From assembly GCF_003576645.1 (NCBI RefSeq), contig NC_044917.1:19215033-19279032 (forward strand): a stretch of DNA of 64,000 bases, written 5' to 3'. The notes below the pieces were generated by a model that was not told the DNA's origin, did no database searches, and worked only from the letters and a program-made list of their open reading frames with translations. The translations under genes were made by a program, and so were the position numbers. This document shows, in pieces, positions 44,251 through 56,591 of the stretch. Positions within the stretch are counted from its first letter, which is position 1. Every line of letters begins with the position of its first letter. This DNA comes from Ipomoea triloba. Lineage: Eukaryota > Streptophyta > Magnoliopsida > Solanales > Convolvulaceae.

Positions 44251-44270
44251 TTTCCCTGGCAACGTCGCCA
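44251..44270 (-). other. Primer-binding site of the Athila-type element (tRNA-Asp type)
   Basis: The minus strand reads TGGCGACGTTGCCAGGGAAA, two bases from the LTR end (…GTATCATCA). It differs by only a few bases from the TGGCGCCGTTGCCGGGGA site usual in Athila elements. It fixes the orientation and the 5' LTR boundary at 44273. Confidence 0.85.
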
Positions 44271-44384
44271 TTTGATGATACGTGTTTGGTATGGGCGTTT
44301 ATCAAAGATTGTTGGGGCAAGCCTCGGGTTTTGTCGATCTCTCAGGAAGACAAATGGGATGCATTGACAAGTTCTTAATAGAAG

Positions 44385-45395
44385 TGTAACACCCCCAATT
44401 TCTACTACATGAATAAACCATAAATAAACAATATTTCTTACTAATCGTACTGAAAATAATTGCGGAAGCGAATTCAAACTCTAAACCAATGGGGTGTTAC
44501 GCCACGCTCAGGCCAACTCACAAGGCCCAAACGCGCAGGCTACAAAGATTATGACTGCAATCCATATTACAACAACTCACTATCTATAATACAAATCAAC
44601 TCTAGTACTTAAATTTAGATTCTAACTAAACCATTATACCAAAGTCACTTCCAAAGTAACTAGCTCTAGGTCGCGCTCTCAACACAAGTCACTTCTATCA
44701 AGTCCTGAAAACAATAAGGTTTCAAAACACATGCTAAACCTTTATTACAAACTTCAATATTTCAATAAAGCTTTATCACTATCCAAATTTAACTACAAGG
44801 TATTCTCAACTCCAAAACCTTAACACAATAAATAAAATTGAACTACCATTCTAATTTCTCATCATTTGCTCTACCATCAGCTCATAATGGATACTAGCGC
44901 GCTCTTGATCAATTTCTTACTCAGATCCTGAAAAAAAAATTTAAGAAAGAAACGTAGGAAACACAAAGTTAGCATAAAAATGCTAAGTAAGGTTCACTTT
45001 GCCCCGTAAAATATGTTCATTTTTAGTTAGAAAATAAGTATACTTTGTAAATAGGTTTTGATACTTAAAGAACCCGCCTTTTAGAAAATATATAGCTAAA
45101 GGCCTTGTAAGAGCATTTTCAAAAGAGTTTGTGAAGTATTTTGGGACCACAACTCATTAAGTAAGAACACTTCCAATGTAAAGGTTTTCAAATACTTTAA
45201 GTCAATACTAGACTAAATGAGGGGATTTTCAAGATAAGGGAGGAGATTCTAAATGCTTAACTCACACCAAAACATGAGAGTTTCCCACAATGAGATTTAT
45301 TGCTTTCTCCAAAATATTTTACTCAACAACCACACTATACTTTACTGAACAATACTTTCATATTCATATAAGGTAATAAATTTTAAAATAATAGC

Positions 45396-45440
<45 letters not shown>

Positions 45441-47660
45441 AGGTATCATAATCATGGTTCATTATACTCAAAATATAGTATAAGTATCAATAGACTTTCA
45501 AGGCAGAATACTCTCTCAAAGCATTTTCAAAATATGCATAAGTGTGGAGGAATACGAAACTCATCTTTTCCCATAAGCATTTTCACAACTTAATATGGAG
45601 GAACTTATAGCCTCATATAGTTTTACTCATCTCAAAGCATAGACTTTTTTGAAAGTCATTCTCAAAACATATATATCAATAAATCATAGATATGGAGAAA
45701 TTCAAGTCATATTTCTCAAATATCAATATATCATAATAAATAAGTGGAGGTATCCCAATCATATATAGTCAATCACAAGTATGGAGATATCAATCTCAAT
45801 CTCAATCTCAATATCACAATAGTGGGGTAGGGACATCATCTCAGTGAAGCCCTAAGTGAACAGCAACCCTCTACTGAACACATCACACAACCCCCACTTT
45901 ACCACAGGTGGAAACAGGACCACTACTTTAAGTGTGCACACCCCCTAACTGGGATTCCAAGCCCAGCGGGTAGTAAACCAGTCCTAGTAATCCAGAATTA
46001 TTTCTACCAGGTTACCCCTCAAATACTAATCCCAGGATTATTTCTACCGGGTTTAATGGGCCTCAGCCCACATCACAATTCACATCATGATCCAACACCG
46101 AAAAGGATAAACCTCCAAAAATAGTACAATTTTATATAATTCCTCCAAAATAGTAATATTCTTTCAAAATAGGTTTGCATAAATATTTTCATTGCTTGTA
46201 GGCTATTACAAAATATAATTTCTCAAAGTACAAAATATTTTCAATTATAAATACTAAGTTTTATCACACAAAGAAATATGCAAAGTATAACCCTTCCAAA
46301 AATAATCATTTATTAGTACACAACTCTGAAAAACTTATATAATAGTTTATATAATCAAAATATTTCCATAGGTGTTAAATTAGCTTAATTGGAAGGAACT
46401 CAACTTTTAAATATGAGGTCTAGGGTTCAATTCTCTCTCTAAAAAAATAACGAATCATTTTATATAATAATAAACTCACATATGTTGGCAATTAATAATA
46501 TATATATATATATAATAAATAAAATAAAAAGTAATTAAAAAAAAAAGTGAGGCAAAGGCAGTTCTGCTTTCAATTTCAAATTTCAGAAAACAGAGCTTCG
46601 TGTGCTTCAATTTCAAATGGCGAAACAGTAGAGTATTTCTCAAGGTTTGAATCACAAAAACCACCTAATCACCAAATAGTAATGTGTATACACACATATA
46701 TTCAAGAGTTGAGTGATTAACAACATCAAAACATAAACTTCATAGATTAGCACACACAAAATAGTGCAAAATTAAATTTGGGCATCCATATGAAATCTTA
46801 CCTCCAAAGCTTATACTCCAAAAATCCATCTCTTAATCTTATTTTCTACACCCTCCTTTTCTTTTCTCAAGCCAAAACACCAAACTCAAAGGAGCCTAAG
46901 GTTCTTGGGAAGAAGATGAAGCTTGAAGAAGAAGAAGAGATACACGAGAGAGAGAGAATGAGAGATATACGTGAGAGAGAGAGATGAATGTTGGAAAATG
47001 ATCTAATCAACAATACATACATTATATATATATATATATATATAGATTTTTATTCAAATGTGGCCGCGCCCTTACGTGCGGCCGTGCGGTTTACACCACT
47101 CAATGTTAAGAAATGCACCACTCAATATTACGAAATGCACCACTCAATAACATTAAGTGGTGTATTTCATATTTAAGAAACACACCACTCAATGTATTGA
47201 GTGGTGTATTTCGTAACATTGAGTGGTGCATTTCTTAACATTGAGTAGTATAAACCGCACGGCCGCATGTAAGGGCGCGGCCACACCTGAACATGACCCT
47301 ATATATATAGTAAGGGTTATGGTTCTAAAGAATTCTAATTTGCATAATTGAGTAAATGGCTAAACTTGGGCTTAGGAATATGTTGGGCTCAAGCAAAGTC
47401 ATTGGACTTAGAAGACTAATTATTTGGGTTTATAAAGTTTGATAGTTATAAAAATTGTGTTGGCAAGCTCTTCTCAGATAGATTTTGGATAGAAATTTTT
47501 TGGATCATAAAATAGTTTATATAAAGCCGAAAACAAAATAATTAGTTTTAATAGTATTTGAACTAAAAATATTTATCGTAAAAAAAAATTAATTTTATTT
47601 TCTAGAGTATTTGTAATAAAATGATATCGTTTGTTTGGAGTAATTTTACGGGGTATTACA
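44385..47660 (-). mobile_element. Chromovirus-type solo LTR D, 3,276 bp, TSD AGAAG
   Basis: It begins TGTAACACCCCCAATTTC and ends TTTTACGGGGTATTACA, flanked by AGAAG (44380-44384 and 47661-47665). GCGGAAGCG and GTTACGCCACGCTCA boxes near the left end place it in the same family and in minus orientation. It contains an (AT)n run at about 45400-45438, a (GA)n run at 46948-46985 and a foldback MITE at about 47051-47294. No internal coding region is present. Confidence 0.85.
47051..47294. mobile_element. Foldback MITE with GTGGCCGCGCCCTTAC ends
   Basis: The left arm TGTGGCCGCGCCCTTACGTG and right arm TGTGGCCGCGCCCTTACATG (other strand) are nearly identical. Inside them GCGGCCGTGCGGTTTA and then CACCACTCAATGTTAAGAAA and relatives repeat on both arms, so almost the whole element folds on itself around 47155-47200. 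Exact termini are uncertain; TATATATATAG on both sides may be part of the ends. Confidence 0.75.
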
Positions 47661-48214
47661 AGAAGGAATACATTGCACTTTCCTCATTCGCCATGTCACA
47701 AATGAATGAAGAATATGATATCATTGTTGTAGTAACAAGAGCTCAAAGAATAAGGATTTAAAACAATTAAAGGAAACTAGGAATGAGTTGCTTAATTAGA
47801 CGTGATGCATCATAGTGTTTACTTAGATCCTAGGTAAATTGCATTGCATTGGTAGCTACGATTAGGAGGCTATGCTACTACCATTCTCCTTTCGATCTAC
47901 TAGGCTGTCCCTAGGATTGGAGTGCTTTTAGGCAACCAAGAGCCTAAGGGACATTTCATCGAACACATTGTCTACATCACTTTTCCTACTTCTACCTTTC
48001 GGTCTAAAAACAAGAAATCACAATTGAGTTGGAGCTACATGAACACTAGCAATTTCTCACAAAGCATTCGTGCCTTAAAACATTTCTAGAGGGCCAAACC
48101 CTAGAAAGAAAACAATTTATCAATGGTGACAAAAGTAGATTTATCAAACCACATGCAATTCAATTACCTAGATAGGAAATTAGGTATACACTAGTATCAC
48201 ATCTAATTTACACC

Positions 48215-50677
48215 TGTAACACCCCAATTTCCAAGACCAAATTTTCTTTCAATTTTTTTTTCTCAATTTAAAATTCACTATTATCATTACAGAAGCATTA
48301 ACTAACATAAAGGGAAATGGGTGTTATCGCCATGTTCAGGTATTTCTCTATACCCAAACGCTAAGGCTAAGGTTTACAACTTACAAAGATATCTCCATAT
48401 TAATACAAATACAACAAATCAAATAGCCCGTCTAAAAACAACTTCTAGATTTTCTATAAAAATGAAACTTTAACCAACTATCTAGGAAGTGGCGAATCGC
48501 TCTCATAATCCATGCTCATGCAGATGCACCTGAAATATACTCAAAGAGTATCCAAAGTTAGCGCAAAACTAAGTAAGATTTAATTCACCTCCTAAAATAA
48601 CTATTTACATACCCATAGCACATAGGAGCACAACTTGTAGATAATAATATGTATAAATGTGTACATTAATATTATTGGAACATAAAGATGCAAATAAGCA
48701 ATACTCACAATATTCTGAGTAATCACAGTTCTCCAAAAATATTCAAGAATTCCAAAACCCATAATTTCTCAAAAATACTCATAATTCATAATTTCCAAAT
48801 CAGTATTTCCCATAATAGAAATTTTAGGAACATTTCAAAAGTAATATATCTTTCAAAATCATTTGTTAATATATACATGTACATATACATGGAGGAACAC
48901 CAGTCTCAATATAATACAATGGGCAGGGTCTTGTTTTCTCAAGCCCTAATGAACAATAATCTCTCTATTGAACACTACACAAAATCTCATTCAATCTCAA
49001 ATAATGGGCATGGTCTTAATTAATAAGCCCTAGTGAACAGTAATCACTCAACTGAACACTACACAAAGATTCCATTTAAGTGGAACAAAACTAATACCTT
49101 AAGTGTGCACACCTCCAATGGGTTTCCAAGTCCAATGGGTAGTAACTAGTCCTAGTAGCCATGATACGTTTCTAATGACTACTACTCAACAGGGTAAATA
49201 CCCTAGTGGTAGACTCAGCTAACCACTCCTCAGAATAACAGAACCAAAAATCATATGGAGACAGGATACGTTTTTACTGCTCGTTACACAACCAACTGGG
49301 TCTTTAACCCAAGTATCCATAATTTCACAACAGGATACTACACAACTTATAATTCATTAAGGGCATCACAACCCAACCAAACCTTTTATCCTCCATCTTT
49401 ATAAAATAATAATAATAATATAATAATAATTATAATAATAATAATAATAATAATATTCTTACTCATATAACACTCCAAAACAGTAAATTTTTAAAATGCA
49501 ATAGTAAGCACGATAGCCAACAAAACATAGAGTACTAATAACATTCACTTGAATTTCATATACAAATGTATGCATTTTCTCAAAATATTCATATACCTCC
49601 CATTAACATAACATTCCAACCTCTGTAACCAACACATATGCATATAATCTCAAGTAAACAACTTCTCCATGGCTCAAATAATAACAAGACACAAGAAACA
49701 GAAACTGACAGAAATTTCAGAAATTATGCCATGGATTGTAGAATTTTCTGAGGAAAATAGATAGCATATTTAAACACAAAATTTTCCAGATAATAAGTAC
49801 AGAAAGTCTAGATTATACAAAAAACATTTCAGGCCAATACAAGGTCTAGAAGTATTTTTTTCGAAATTTAACTGACAGCACACTACCACAACTTTACGAA
49901 ATTTTTCTGGAAATTATGAAGCATATATCTAACAAAATAATTTTATATACATCAAATATAATAAGTCTATGTTCTCTAAAAAACATTTCAGGCTAATCGG
50001 AGTTCAAAAACTATTTTTCATGAATTTTGTTTTCAAACTGCGCTAGTCAGAATTTTCTCAGACAACAAACAAATTGAGAAATTTTTACCTTTTAGAACAC
50101 CATAAAATCATAATATACCGCATAAAATATACTTATACACAATTCAGAATAAACACTTAGGAAAAATAATACTTTTATTGGAAAAATAATATAAATTTTG
50201 GTGATGCTTACTCTAGAGCCAAAACTCTACTGCACCCACTAGAAATTTTTGATGATCCTTGTCTGCTAGTTTGAGACTAATTAATGATGAATAGGGAAAA
50301 AGGCTAGGGTTTTATTTGTATGGGAGAGAAAGAGAATGGCGACAGACAGATGGATTACGTGAGGAGGAAAATATATCGAATTTGGGTTATCAGGAAGGGT
50401 ATATATATTTAGAGGGAAAATATAATTAGGATTAGGAATTTAATTATAAATATATGATGGACATACATACATACTACATATGATATATATTTAGATTACT
50501 CAGATTGGGAAAATATTAGAATCAATATAATATTCATAAGATCATATGAATTAGGAAACTATAATAGTTTTAAAATAATATTAATAAAATACCCTCAAAA
50601 TATTTTTTTGGTCACATAATATCTAATAATAAATTTATATAATTATAAACCATATAGTAAAATAACCGAGTATTACA
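48215..50677 (-). mobile_element. Chromovirus-type solo LTR E, 2,463 bp, TSD ACACC
   Basis: It begins TGTAACACCCCAATTTCC and ends ACCGAGTATTACA, flanked by ACACC (48210-48214 and 50678-50682). It is closely similar to LTR G (59316-63269), sharing GCACCTGAAATATACTCAAA-type sequence, CTCATTAATTAATAAGCCCT-type stretches and the ACTGACAGAAATTTCAG region. It is minus-oriented. A (TAA)n run lies at about 49405-49455. Two ~70-bp repeats with AGCCCTAATGAACA and AGCCCTAGTGAACA occur at 48940-49070. No coding region. Confidence 0.87.
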
Positions 50678-51607
50678 ACACCACTCAATTACTATTAGAG
50701 AAATTAGCTACTCTTGCTTGAAATTGAAAACAACATTAACCTAATTCTCCAATAGAAAAAGCAACTGAGAAGCAAATTGAAATGTAAATCAAGATAGAGA
50801 ATAGAAATTACCTAGCAAATGAATTCTCAATTCAAAAGTAAATTAACTTCAGTGTTGATCTTCAATTCAAGATTGCTCTCTACAATTTCTCTCTACAATT
50901 ATCGAAAGCTATAAATTGGCAAAAGAACTTTCTAAAAATGACCAACCTCCTAAAAATATCTAATCTAGGCCTTTAAATAGCTTCCCTCAAAAACACCCTT
51001 TTAATTTCGCGCCTAGGGAATCTCCATGAACCAATCCACGAGTGTGGATCGCTCATAGACTTGTTACTTAAATTTCCCACGCTTACTTCTAATGTCATGG
51101 ACTGGTGGCGTGGAACTTTATGTTTTGTTTCCACGAGCCAGTCCACACTCGTGGATATGGGCGTGGAGACCTCAAACTATGCTTCTTCCATGGTCACTTC
51201 CTTGTTAAGTCCATATGCTTTCTTCTTGAGTTAAAACCTACAAAAACCATCTAAAGTACACCAAATGATAGAGCTTTGCAAGGGTTAGCACATCAAAGCA
51301 CATAACACCATAAATTAACCACAAAAGGGCATCAAAACAACACAATTCAACCCCTATTAGACCCTATTTCATGGGTTTCTTTGGCACATATCACTAGGTT
51401 GTTCATGCTAATTGTCAACTAGGTTGAATAACACTTGCCGAGTTGTTGCGACCACCAGCGTTACAGCCTGACCATCTGAAAGTGGCCTAGCTTGTCACGA
51501 TACCCATCGTGACTTGCTAGGCCACCTTGCGGGTCTTGGGTGTCACGTTGGTAGTCACGTCGTGACCACCAGCATGACGCCCTGGGATCTGAAGGCTGTT
51601 TAGAGGG

Positions 51608-54030
51608 TGTAACACCCCCATCTTAAATACAATATTTTAGGTAATAAAAGCTTAGAATCTGATCAAAGATAATAAATTAAACTCTAGTCATAGCGGAAGC
51701 ATATACTTAAATATCTGGGGTGTTATGCCACATCCAACTATGCTAAGTAAGATGCTAAGGCCATGTCTATAACTAGAATCCATCAAAGGTATAAGTATGA
51801 AATGTGAAGATTATTACATCCAGAAGTCTGGTTTTGAGACTGACATATAGAATATATACGCACTCGCTAGCCAACGCTAAGGAATGTTTTCAAAAGACTT
51901 CCCATACCACCACCATAATAGAGATAACCAGAATGACTCAGCAAGGATTATTAGACCACAATAATATGCAAGCTCAATACCTCACTCAAGAGAACAACAA
52001 GATAAGTCAAGAACATAATAGCTAACTAAACATATTTGAAAAGTAAGATAGAAGCAAGAGAGTTCCAATCCACTACATATATCACATAATCCACCATAGA
52101 GCCATCAAGGCATAATCAATGAAGGTATGAACCATCCAATGAAATAGAGGAATCCACCAATAATATCGAATGCCAAGCACCAAGTACCAAATGCCAAATA
52201 GTATCCATCAATAGTGAGCCAGATAAGGTAGGACTTTGCCATTACTACTTCCTTAGTGAACGGTGTTCCCCACACAACAATCGTCACCTCCACATCATAA
52301 CGGACCTTACCACTTTAGAAACATATCTAGTACTTTAAGTGTATACACTCCCTATTGGGATTCCAAGCCCAACGGGTTAGTAACTATCTCTTACACCTAG
52401 GATACGTTTCTACCATATACCCAAAATATCCACTAGAGCCATAGGCCCACAAATCCGAACCAATAGTGCCATAGCAAGTCACCACACGGATCATCGTAAT
52501 AATATCAAGAAAGATTCAATAACAAGGAATATAACTCTCAACAAAGAATATCTCTCCAATACATAACATATAGGATTTCCAAATGACTATATATACAAAT
52601 GAGAATCAAAGGTAATAACTCCACCTCAATCTAAGAATAAGAATTCCAAATAAACCATAGTCAATCCAAGGAAATGATACAGGATCACAATCGGGGTAAC
52701 CAATACTCAATAGAGTCAACGATACCAACAAAAGCATAGAATTCCAACATTACCAAGATACAAGGATTATCAAATGATAGGTTTCATGAAAGAATAGAGT
52801 TCAATAAGCAAGAATATGAATTATCCAACATCATGCCATCACAACAAACCGAAACAACCAAAGGAATATCCAAACTGGGAACAAAACACACTAGGCAATA
52901 GTGCTGAACCAACGGAACAGCTCGGTGGGGCTAGTAGTTCCACCATTTAGTACCGCACGTACACACGGAAGAGGCCAACGGAACGACGACTTCCGCCATC
53001 CATCATCACAACACACTTGGCGGGGTTGGCTCACGGGCGTGCCAGTACCATGAGTCAATTCCGCTAGGTCAAGTATCGCAACGAGACAATGTATTTCCAG
53101 AATAAACACTCAGTAGAAGGAATAGGCAATTATACTCAGATTTCCAGAATGCAGAATACACCAACAACAATAGATCATTAAGGATAAAACAAATGGCGCA
53201 TCAAGAATAGAAGAAACTCAAGATCAAACCACAATATCAATATATACCACCAAATAGGTCAAGAATACAATAATACACATAATATCATATAAGAGTTGGA
53301 AAATAGGTTTTATTGGACATAGGGATTTACCTCTTGGAGCTATCTATTCAATCAATGCCTCCTTCAAGCTTAGCCTAGCACATCATCCATCTCTTGATCA
53401 TCTTAGGAGCCCCAAAACCCAACAAAAGATGGAAAATAAATTATAAGAAAGGTAAAGTAAAAAGAGGAGACAAAGAGAGATAAGATGAATGCTCACCATG
53501 ATTCAACTAGGTAGAATATAAAAGATGACTATTGGTTGAATTCTTGAAGAGGACGAAGGATGAATATTTGGTAGGGTTTAGGAGTGGAAATGGCGTGTGA
53601 CACAATGGGGGAAGAGAGAGAGAGAGCGAGTGTTGTCTTGCAAAATGCCTTAGTCTTAGCTTTTATATGTATAGGTAAATAGGAGGAAAATATATATACA
53701 CACATATATAAATATTAGGTTAGGACGACTTATTAAATGGGCTTTTAGGATTATAAGGCTTATATAGATATAAGTAGGAAATTACATTGGGCTTCAAGAA
53801 ATATTAATATGACAAGAGGTAGAATTAAAGTCCATAGTCTATGGGTCAAATGCCTTATAAATTACTATATATTTATATTCAAAGGAGACTTAATAGGAAT
53901 TGGGCTAAAATAGATTAATTTAGGGAATTATTGTTGCCACAAGGTCTAGGCTCACAAAATAAATAATTTCCCCTTTTTAGAAAAGTAATCACGAGGGCAA
54001 TTTCGAAATAAAATAATACATGGTGTCACA
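51608..54030 (-). mobile_element. Chromovirus-type solo LTR F, 2,423 bp, TSD GAGGG
   Basis: It begins TGTAACACCCCCATCTT and ends TACATGGTGTCACA, flanked by GAGGG (51603-51607 and 54031-54035). CATAGCGGAAGCATAT and GGTGTTATGCCACATCC near the left mark the shared family and minus orientation. It has no gag, pol or primer site. Open frames inside are short and have no family features. Confidence 0.85.
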
Positions 54031-54173
54031 GAGGGTCACAATCACCTTCAAGACATGAAGGTCATCGTGACCCCTGGTGATTTGCAAGGCACTAGCCTAG
54101 TTACGATGAAGGTCACGACGTGACCTCCATCGTGACCAGATAATCTGGGAGAAGTTACTTGGCGCGGATTCCA

Positions 54174-54186
54174 TAGTATAAATAGT
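54174..54186 (+). promoter_or_regulatory. TATA-like box of the second Athila-like LTR
   Basis: TAGTATAAATAG stands about 25-140 bases downstream of the GTCACGA palindromes and upstream of the leader-like sequence, as expected for the U3/R boundary of an LTR. Confidence 0.5.
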
Positions 54187-54955
54187 TCTAGGCATTATTT
54201 TTACTTTATCTTTTGAATTTTCTATTCTTCCTTTACATTTTTTCTCCACACAAATAATCTTAGAACATAAATCCATTGCAATCCATCATCCTTTGGAAGA
54301 TTTAGATGAAGAGTATCGTATGTAATTGCAACTTTCAACTTCAATTCCTAATTTACATACTAAAAATTCTATAAAGTAAAGTTCTCTATTTCTTATTCTT
54401 GCATTTTACAAATTACTTTGTAGTTGAATTCATTATGCATTATTTCAATTGCTTTTAGTTTGTCAATTCAATTATGAGCAATTAAACTAGTTTAGGGATT
54501 TAGATTTAATTTCTTTGCGTGGATGCCATGATGATTTGATTTGCCAAATCTAGACTTTGCAATATCTCTAGGATGAAATTGATTGTGAAATTGGTGAAAT
54601 TTATTGACTCTTGTTTGGTTAGGCCCCAATTTTGCAAGAGGTTGCTAAATTTGTTGCTTCACTCATGAGAATAGGGATTCACCATAGTCAAACCTTTAAC
54701 ATTTCTAACTTACCCTTGAGAGAAGGGAGTCGGAAGGAAATAAGTACACAAGGTGTTTGATTAATTGTCTCACCTAGTCTAATTTCTATTTATTTTCCAA
54801 TGCAATCAACTACTTCATTTGGGTTAGCTTTCAACTACTTGATGATATTGTGTTTAATCCCTCTCTACTCAAGTCCTTACTAACATTCCTTGAGGACAAT
54901 ACTCACTAAACACACCCACAAAAACTCAACATCCAAGTCTTAGAACTGAACAAAG

Positions 54956-55646
54956 TAGATGAATTTTTGATCCTCTTTGCTGTGAAAGATGCATGCGAAG
55001 ATGCTCGGACTCCACACATCATAGAAATCGGAGAGCTCGTAGTGGATAACTCGTAGTGAATTTTCTTTCCTCACTTCTCAGTTTTCCCACGGAGAGCTCG
55101 AAGGTGTTGACGATATGAAATGAGATAGAAAATTGGAATCTTGCAATCCAGGAAAAATTCAAACCGTGGGTGGGTGGGTGAGTAGTGGATTAGTGGACGA
55201 AGCTGTGAGTAAGAGGACTGTGGTGTGGGTTTTATAGTCAAAGAAGAAATGAGTTATTTTCGAAAATTGTGAAGAGTTATGTCCTTGATTTGCAAAACGG
55301 GAAATGGAAGATTTCTGAATTGGACACATACAAAGACGATTTTGCCCCATACATTAAACATTAATTGATCAATTAAATTCTTTCGGTCAAATTTGGTCGG
55401 TAATTTGGTCAAATTTGGTCGGTAATTTGGTCAGGGTGACCAAAATTAATAAAAATTGAATAGTAAAGATACTAAATTAACAGTTTTGAAAGTCGTGAAT
55501 TGCAATTAACGAGACCACAATAGTCACATGACCAAAATGACAATTTACTCTATTTTGATTAATGGTTAATTAGTTTGATACATTTTATCATTTTGACATA
55601 TGGTTATCAATTTAAAATTTACTTAACATTTTTTATATATATATAA
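54956..55646. other. Unassigned low-repeat stretch
   Basis: Sequence from about 54960 to 55360 is less AT-rich and does not resemble the transposons around it. It includes GGAGAGCTCG at 55030 and 55096 and a GGGTGGGTGGGTGAG run at 55169. On the minus strand it could be a promoter and 5' region of a host gene, but no exon can be supported. At 55383-55430 TCAAATTTGGTCGGTAATTTGG is tandemly repeated. Confidence 0.3.
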
Positions 55647-55972
55647 CTAGTATTTTCACCCGTGCGTTGCACGGAATGAATTTGTTATAATATTTTAAGA
55701 AATATTTGAATCGATATACAATTATATAAATTATAACATCGAATATGAGTATGAATAAGTGTATAAATGCAATTATAGTATGAGTCTTCCTTGCATGCAA
55801 ACAATATCACAAAAATTAAGTGTTCTAAAATAAGTGTATAAATGCAATAGGTAGATAATTTACATTATTGCATCATATTCATTAATTTAATTACTTGTCG
55901 GTTAGTTATTGCAAGATCTTGAGGTACACTTATATTTTGATATTCAGTAAGTATAACTATATTAGAGAAAAA
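55647..55972 (-). mobile_element. 3' end of a second Helitron
   Basis: Read on the minus strand, the hairpin CCGTGC-AAC-GCACGG is followed by GTGAAAATA and CTAG, then host T (complement of 55646). This is the same terminal architecture as the Helitron ending at 1982, but with different sequence, so it is another family. The body would extend right, across the N gap and perhaps the tandem array. A short minus-strand open end (ISVPQDLAITNRQVIKLMNM, stop at 55865) reaches the gap and is not recognised. Confidence 0.7.
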
Positions 55973-56591
55973 NNNNNNNNNNNNNNNNNNNNNNNNNNNN
56001 NNNNNNNNNNNNNNNNNNNNNNNNNNNNNNNNNNNNNNNNNNNNNNNNNNNNNNNNNNNNNNNNNNNNNNNNNNNNNNNNNNNNNNNNNNNNNNNNNNNN
56101 NNNNNNNNNNNNNNNNNNNNNNNNNNNNNNNNNNNNNNNNNNNNNNNNNNNNNNNNNNNNNNNNNNNNNNNNNNNNNNNNNNNNNNNNNNNNNNNNNNNN
56201 NNNNNNNNNNNNNNNNNNNNNNNNNNNNNNNNNNNNNNNNNNNNNNNNNNNNNNNNNNNNNNNNNNNNNNNNNNNNNNNNNNNNNNNNNNNNNNNNNNNN
56301 NNNNNNNNNNNNNNNNNNNNNNNNNNNNNNNNNNNNNNNNNNNNNNNNNNNNNNNNNNNNNNNNNNNNNNNNNNNNNNNNNNNNNNNNNNNNNNNNNNNN
56401 NNNNNNNNNNNNNNNNNNNNNNNNNNNNNNNNNNNNNNNNNNNNNNNNNNNNNNNNNNNNNNNNNNNNNNNNNNNNNNNNNNNNNNNNNNNNNNNNNNNN
56501 NNNNNNNNNNNNNNNNNNNNNNNNNNNNNNNNNNNNNNNNNNNNNNNNNNNNNNNNNNNNNNNNNNNNNNNNNNNNNNNNNNNNNNNNNNN
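55973..56591. other. Assembly gap, 619 N
   Basis: All bases are N. It directly adjoins the ~243-bp tandem array, so collapsed or missing repeat copies are likely. Confidence 0.98.

Larger units (their letters stand above)
35146..51393 (-). mobile_element. Athila-type Gypsy element, pol-deleted, with nested insertions
   Basis: Minus-strand order: 5' LTR 44273-51393, tRNA-Asp-type primer site at 44251-44270, gag (43985 down to 43154, then 37917 down), protease (to about 36077), then a post-pol non-coding region (about 35990 down) with GTTAAACGTGGCACTTCTTA and GGAGGCAACCCAAG, typical of the stretch behind pol in this lineage. Reverse transcriptase, RNase H and integrase are absent: the protease ends and the post-pol motif starts within about 70 bases. 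The left end near 35146 shows no matching LTR end, so the 3' LTR is missing or unrecognisable. Nested insertions are at 37918-43148, 44385-47660 and 48215-50677. Confidence 0.75.
44273..51393 (-). mobile_element. 5' LTR of the Athila-type element, with two nested solo LTRs
   Basis: On the minus strand it begins TGATATGTGCCAAAGAAACC at 51393 and ends CGTATCATCA at 44273. Without the two insertions (44385-47660 and 48215-50677) it is about 1.4 kb. TATTTAAAGG, a TATA-like box, lies at about 50973 on the minus strand, preceded by CCACGAG palindromes. The 47.7-48.2 kb part holds the usual transcribed leader-like sequence of this lineage. No genes. Confidence 0.7.
51394..54955 (+). mobile_element. 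Second Athila-like LTR fragment, plus strand, with nested solo LTR
   Basis: 51394-51607 and 54031-54955 are one sequence split by LTR F. The left part and the start of the right part carry GTCACGA/TCGTGAC palindromes. A TATA-like AGTATAAATAG follows at 54176. Downstream lies the long non-coding leader typical of Athila-like LTRs (GGATGCCATGATGATTTGAT, GGGAGTCGGAAGGAAATAAG, then CCTTGAGGACAATACTCACT near the end). Its left edge directly abuts the other Athila LTR, and its right edge is estimated from where the leader-like sequence stops. No coding sequence. Confidence 0.55.
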
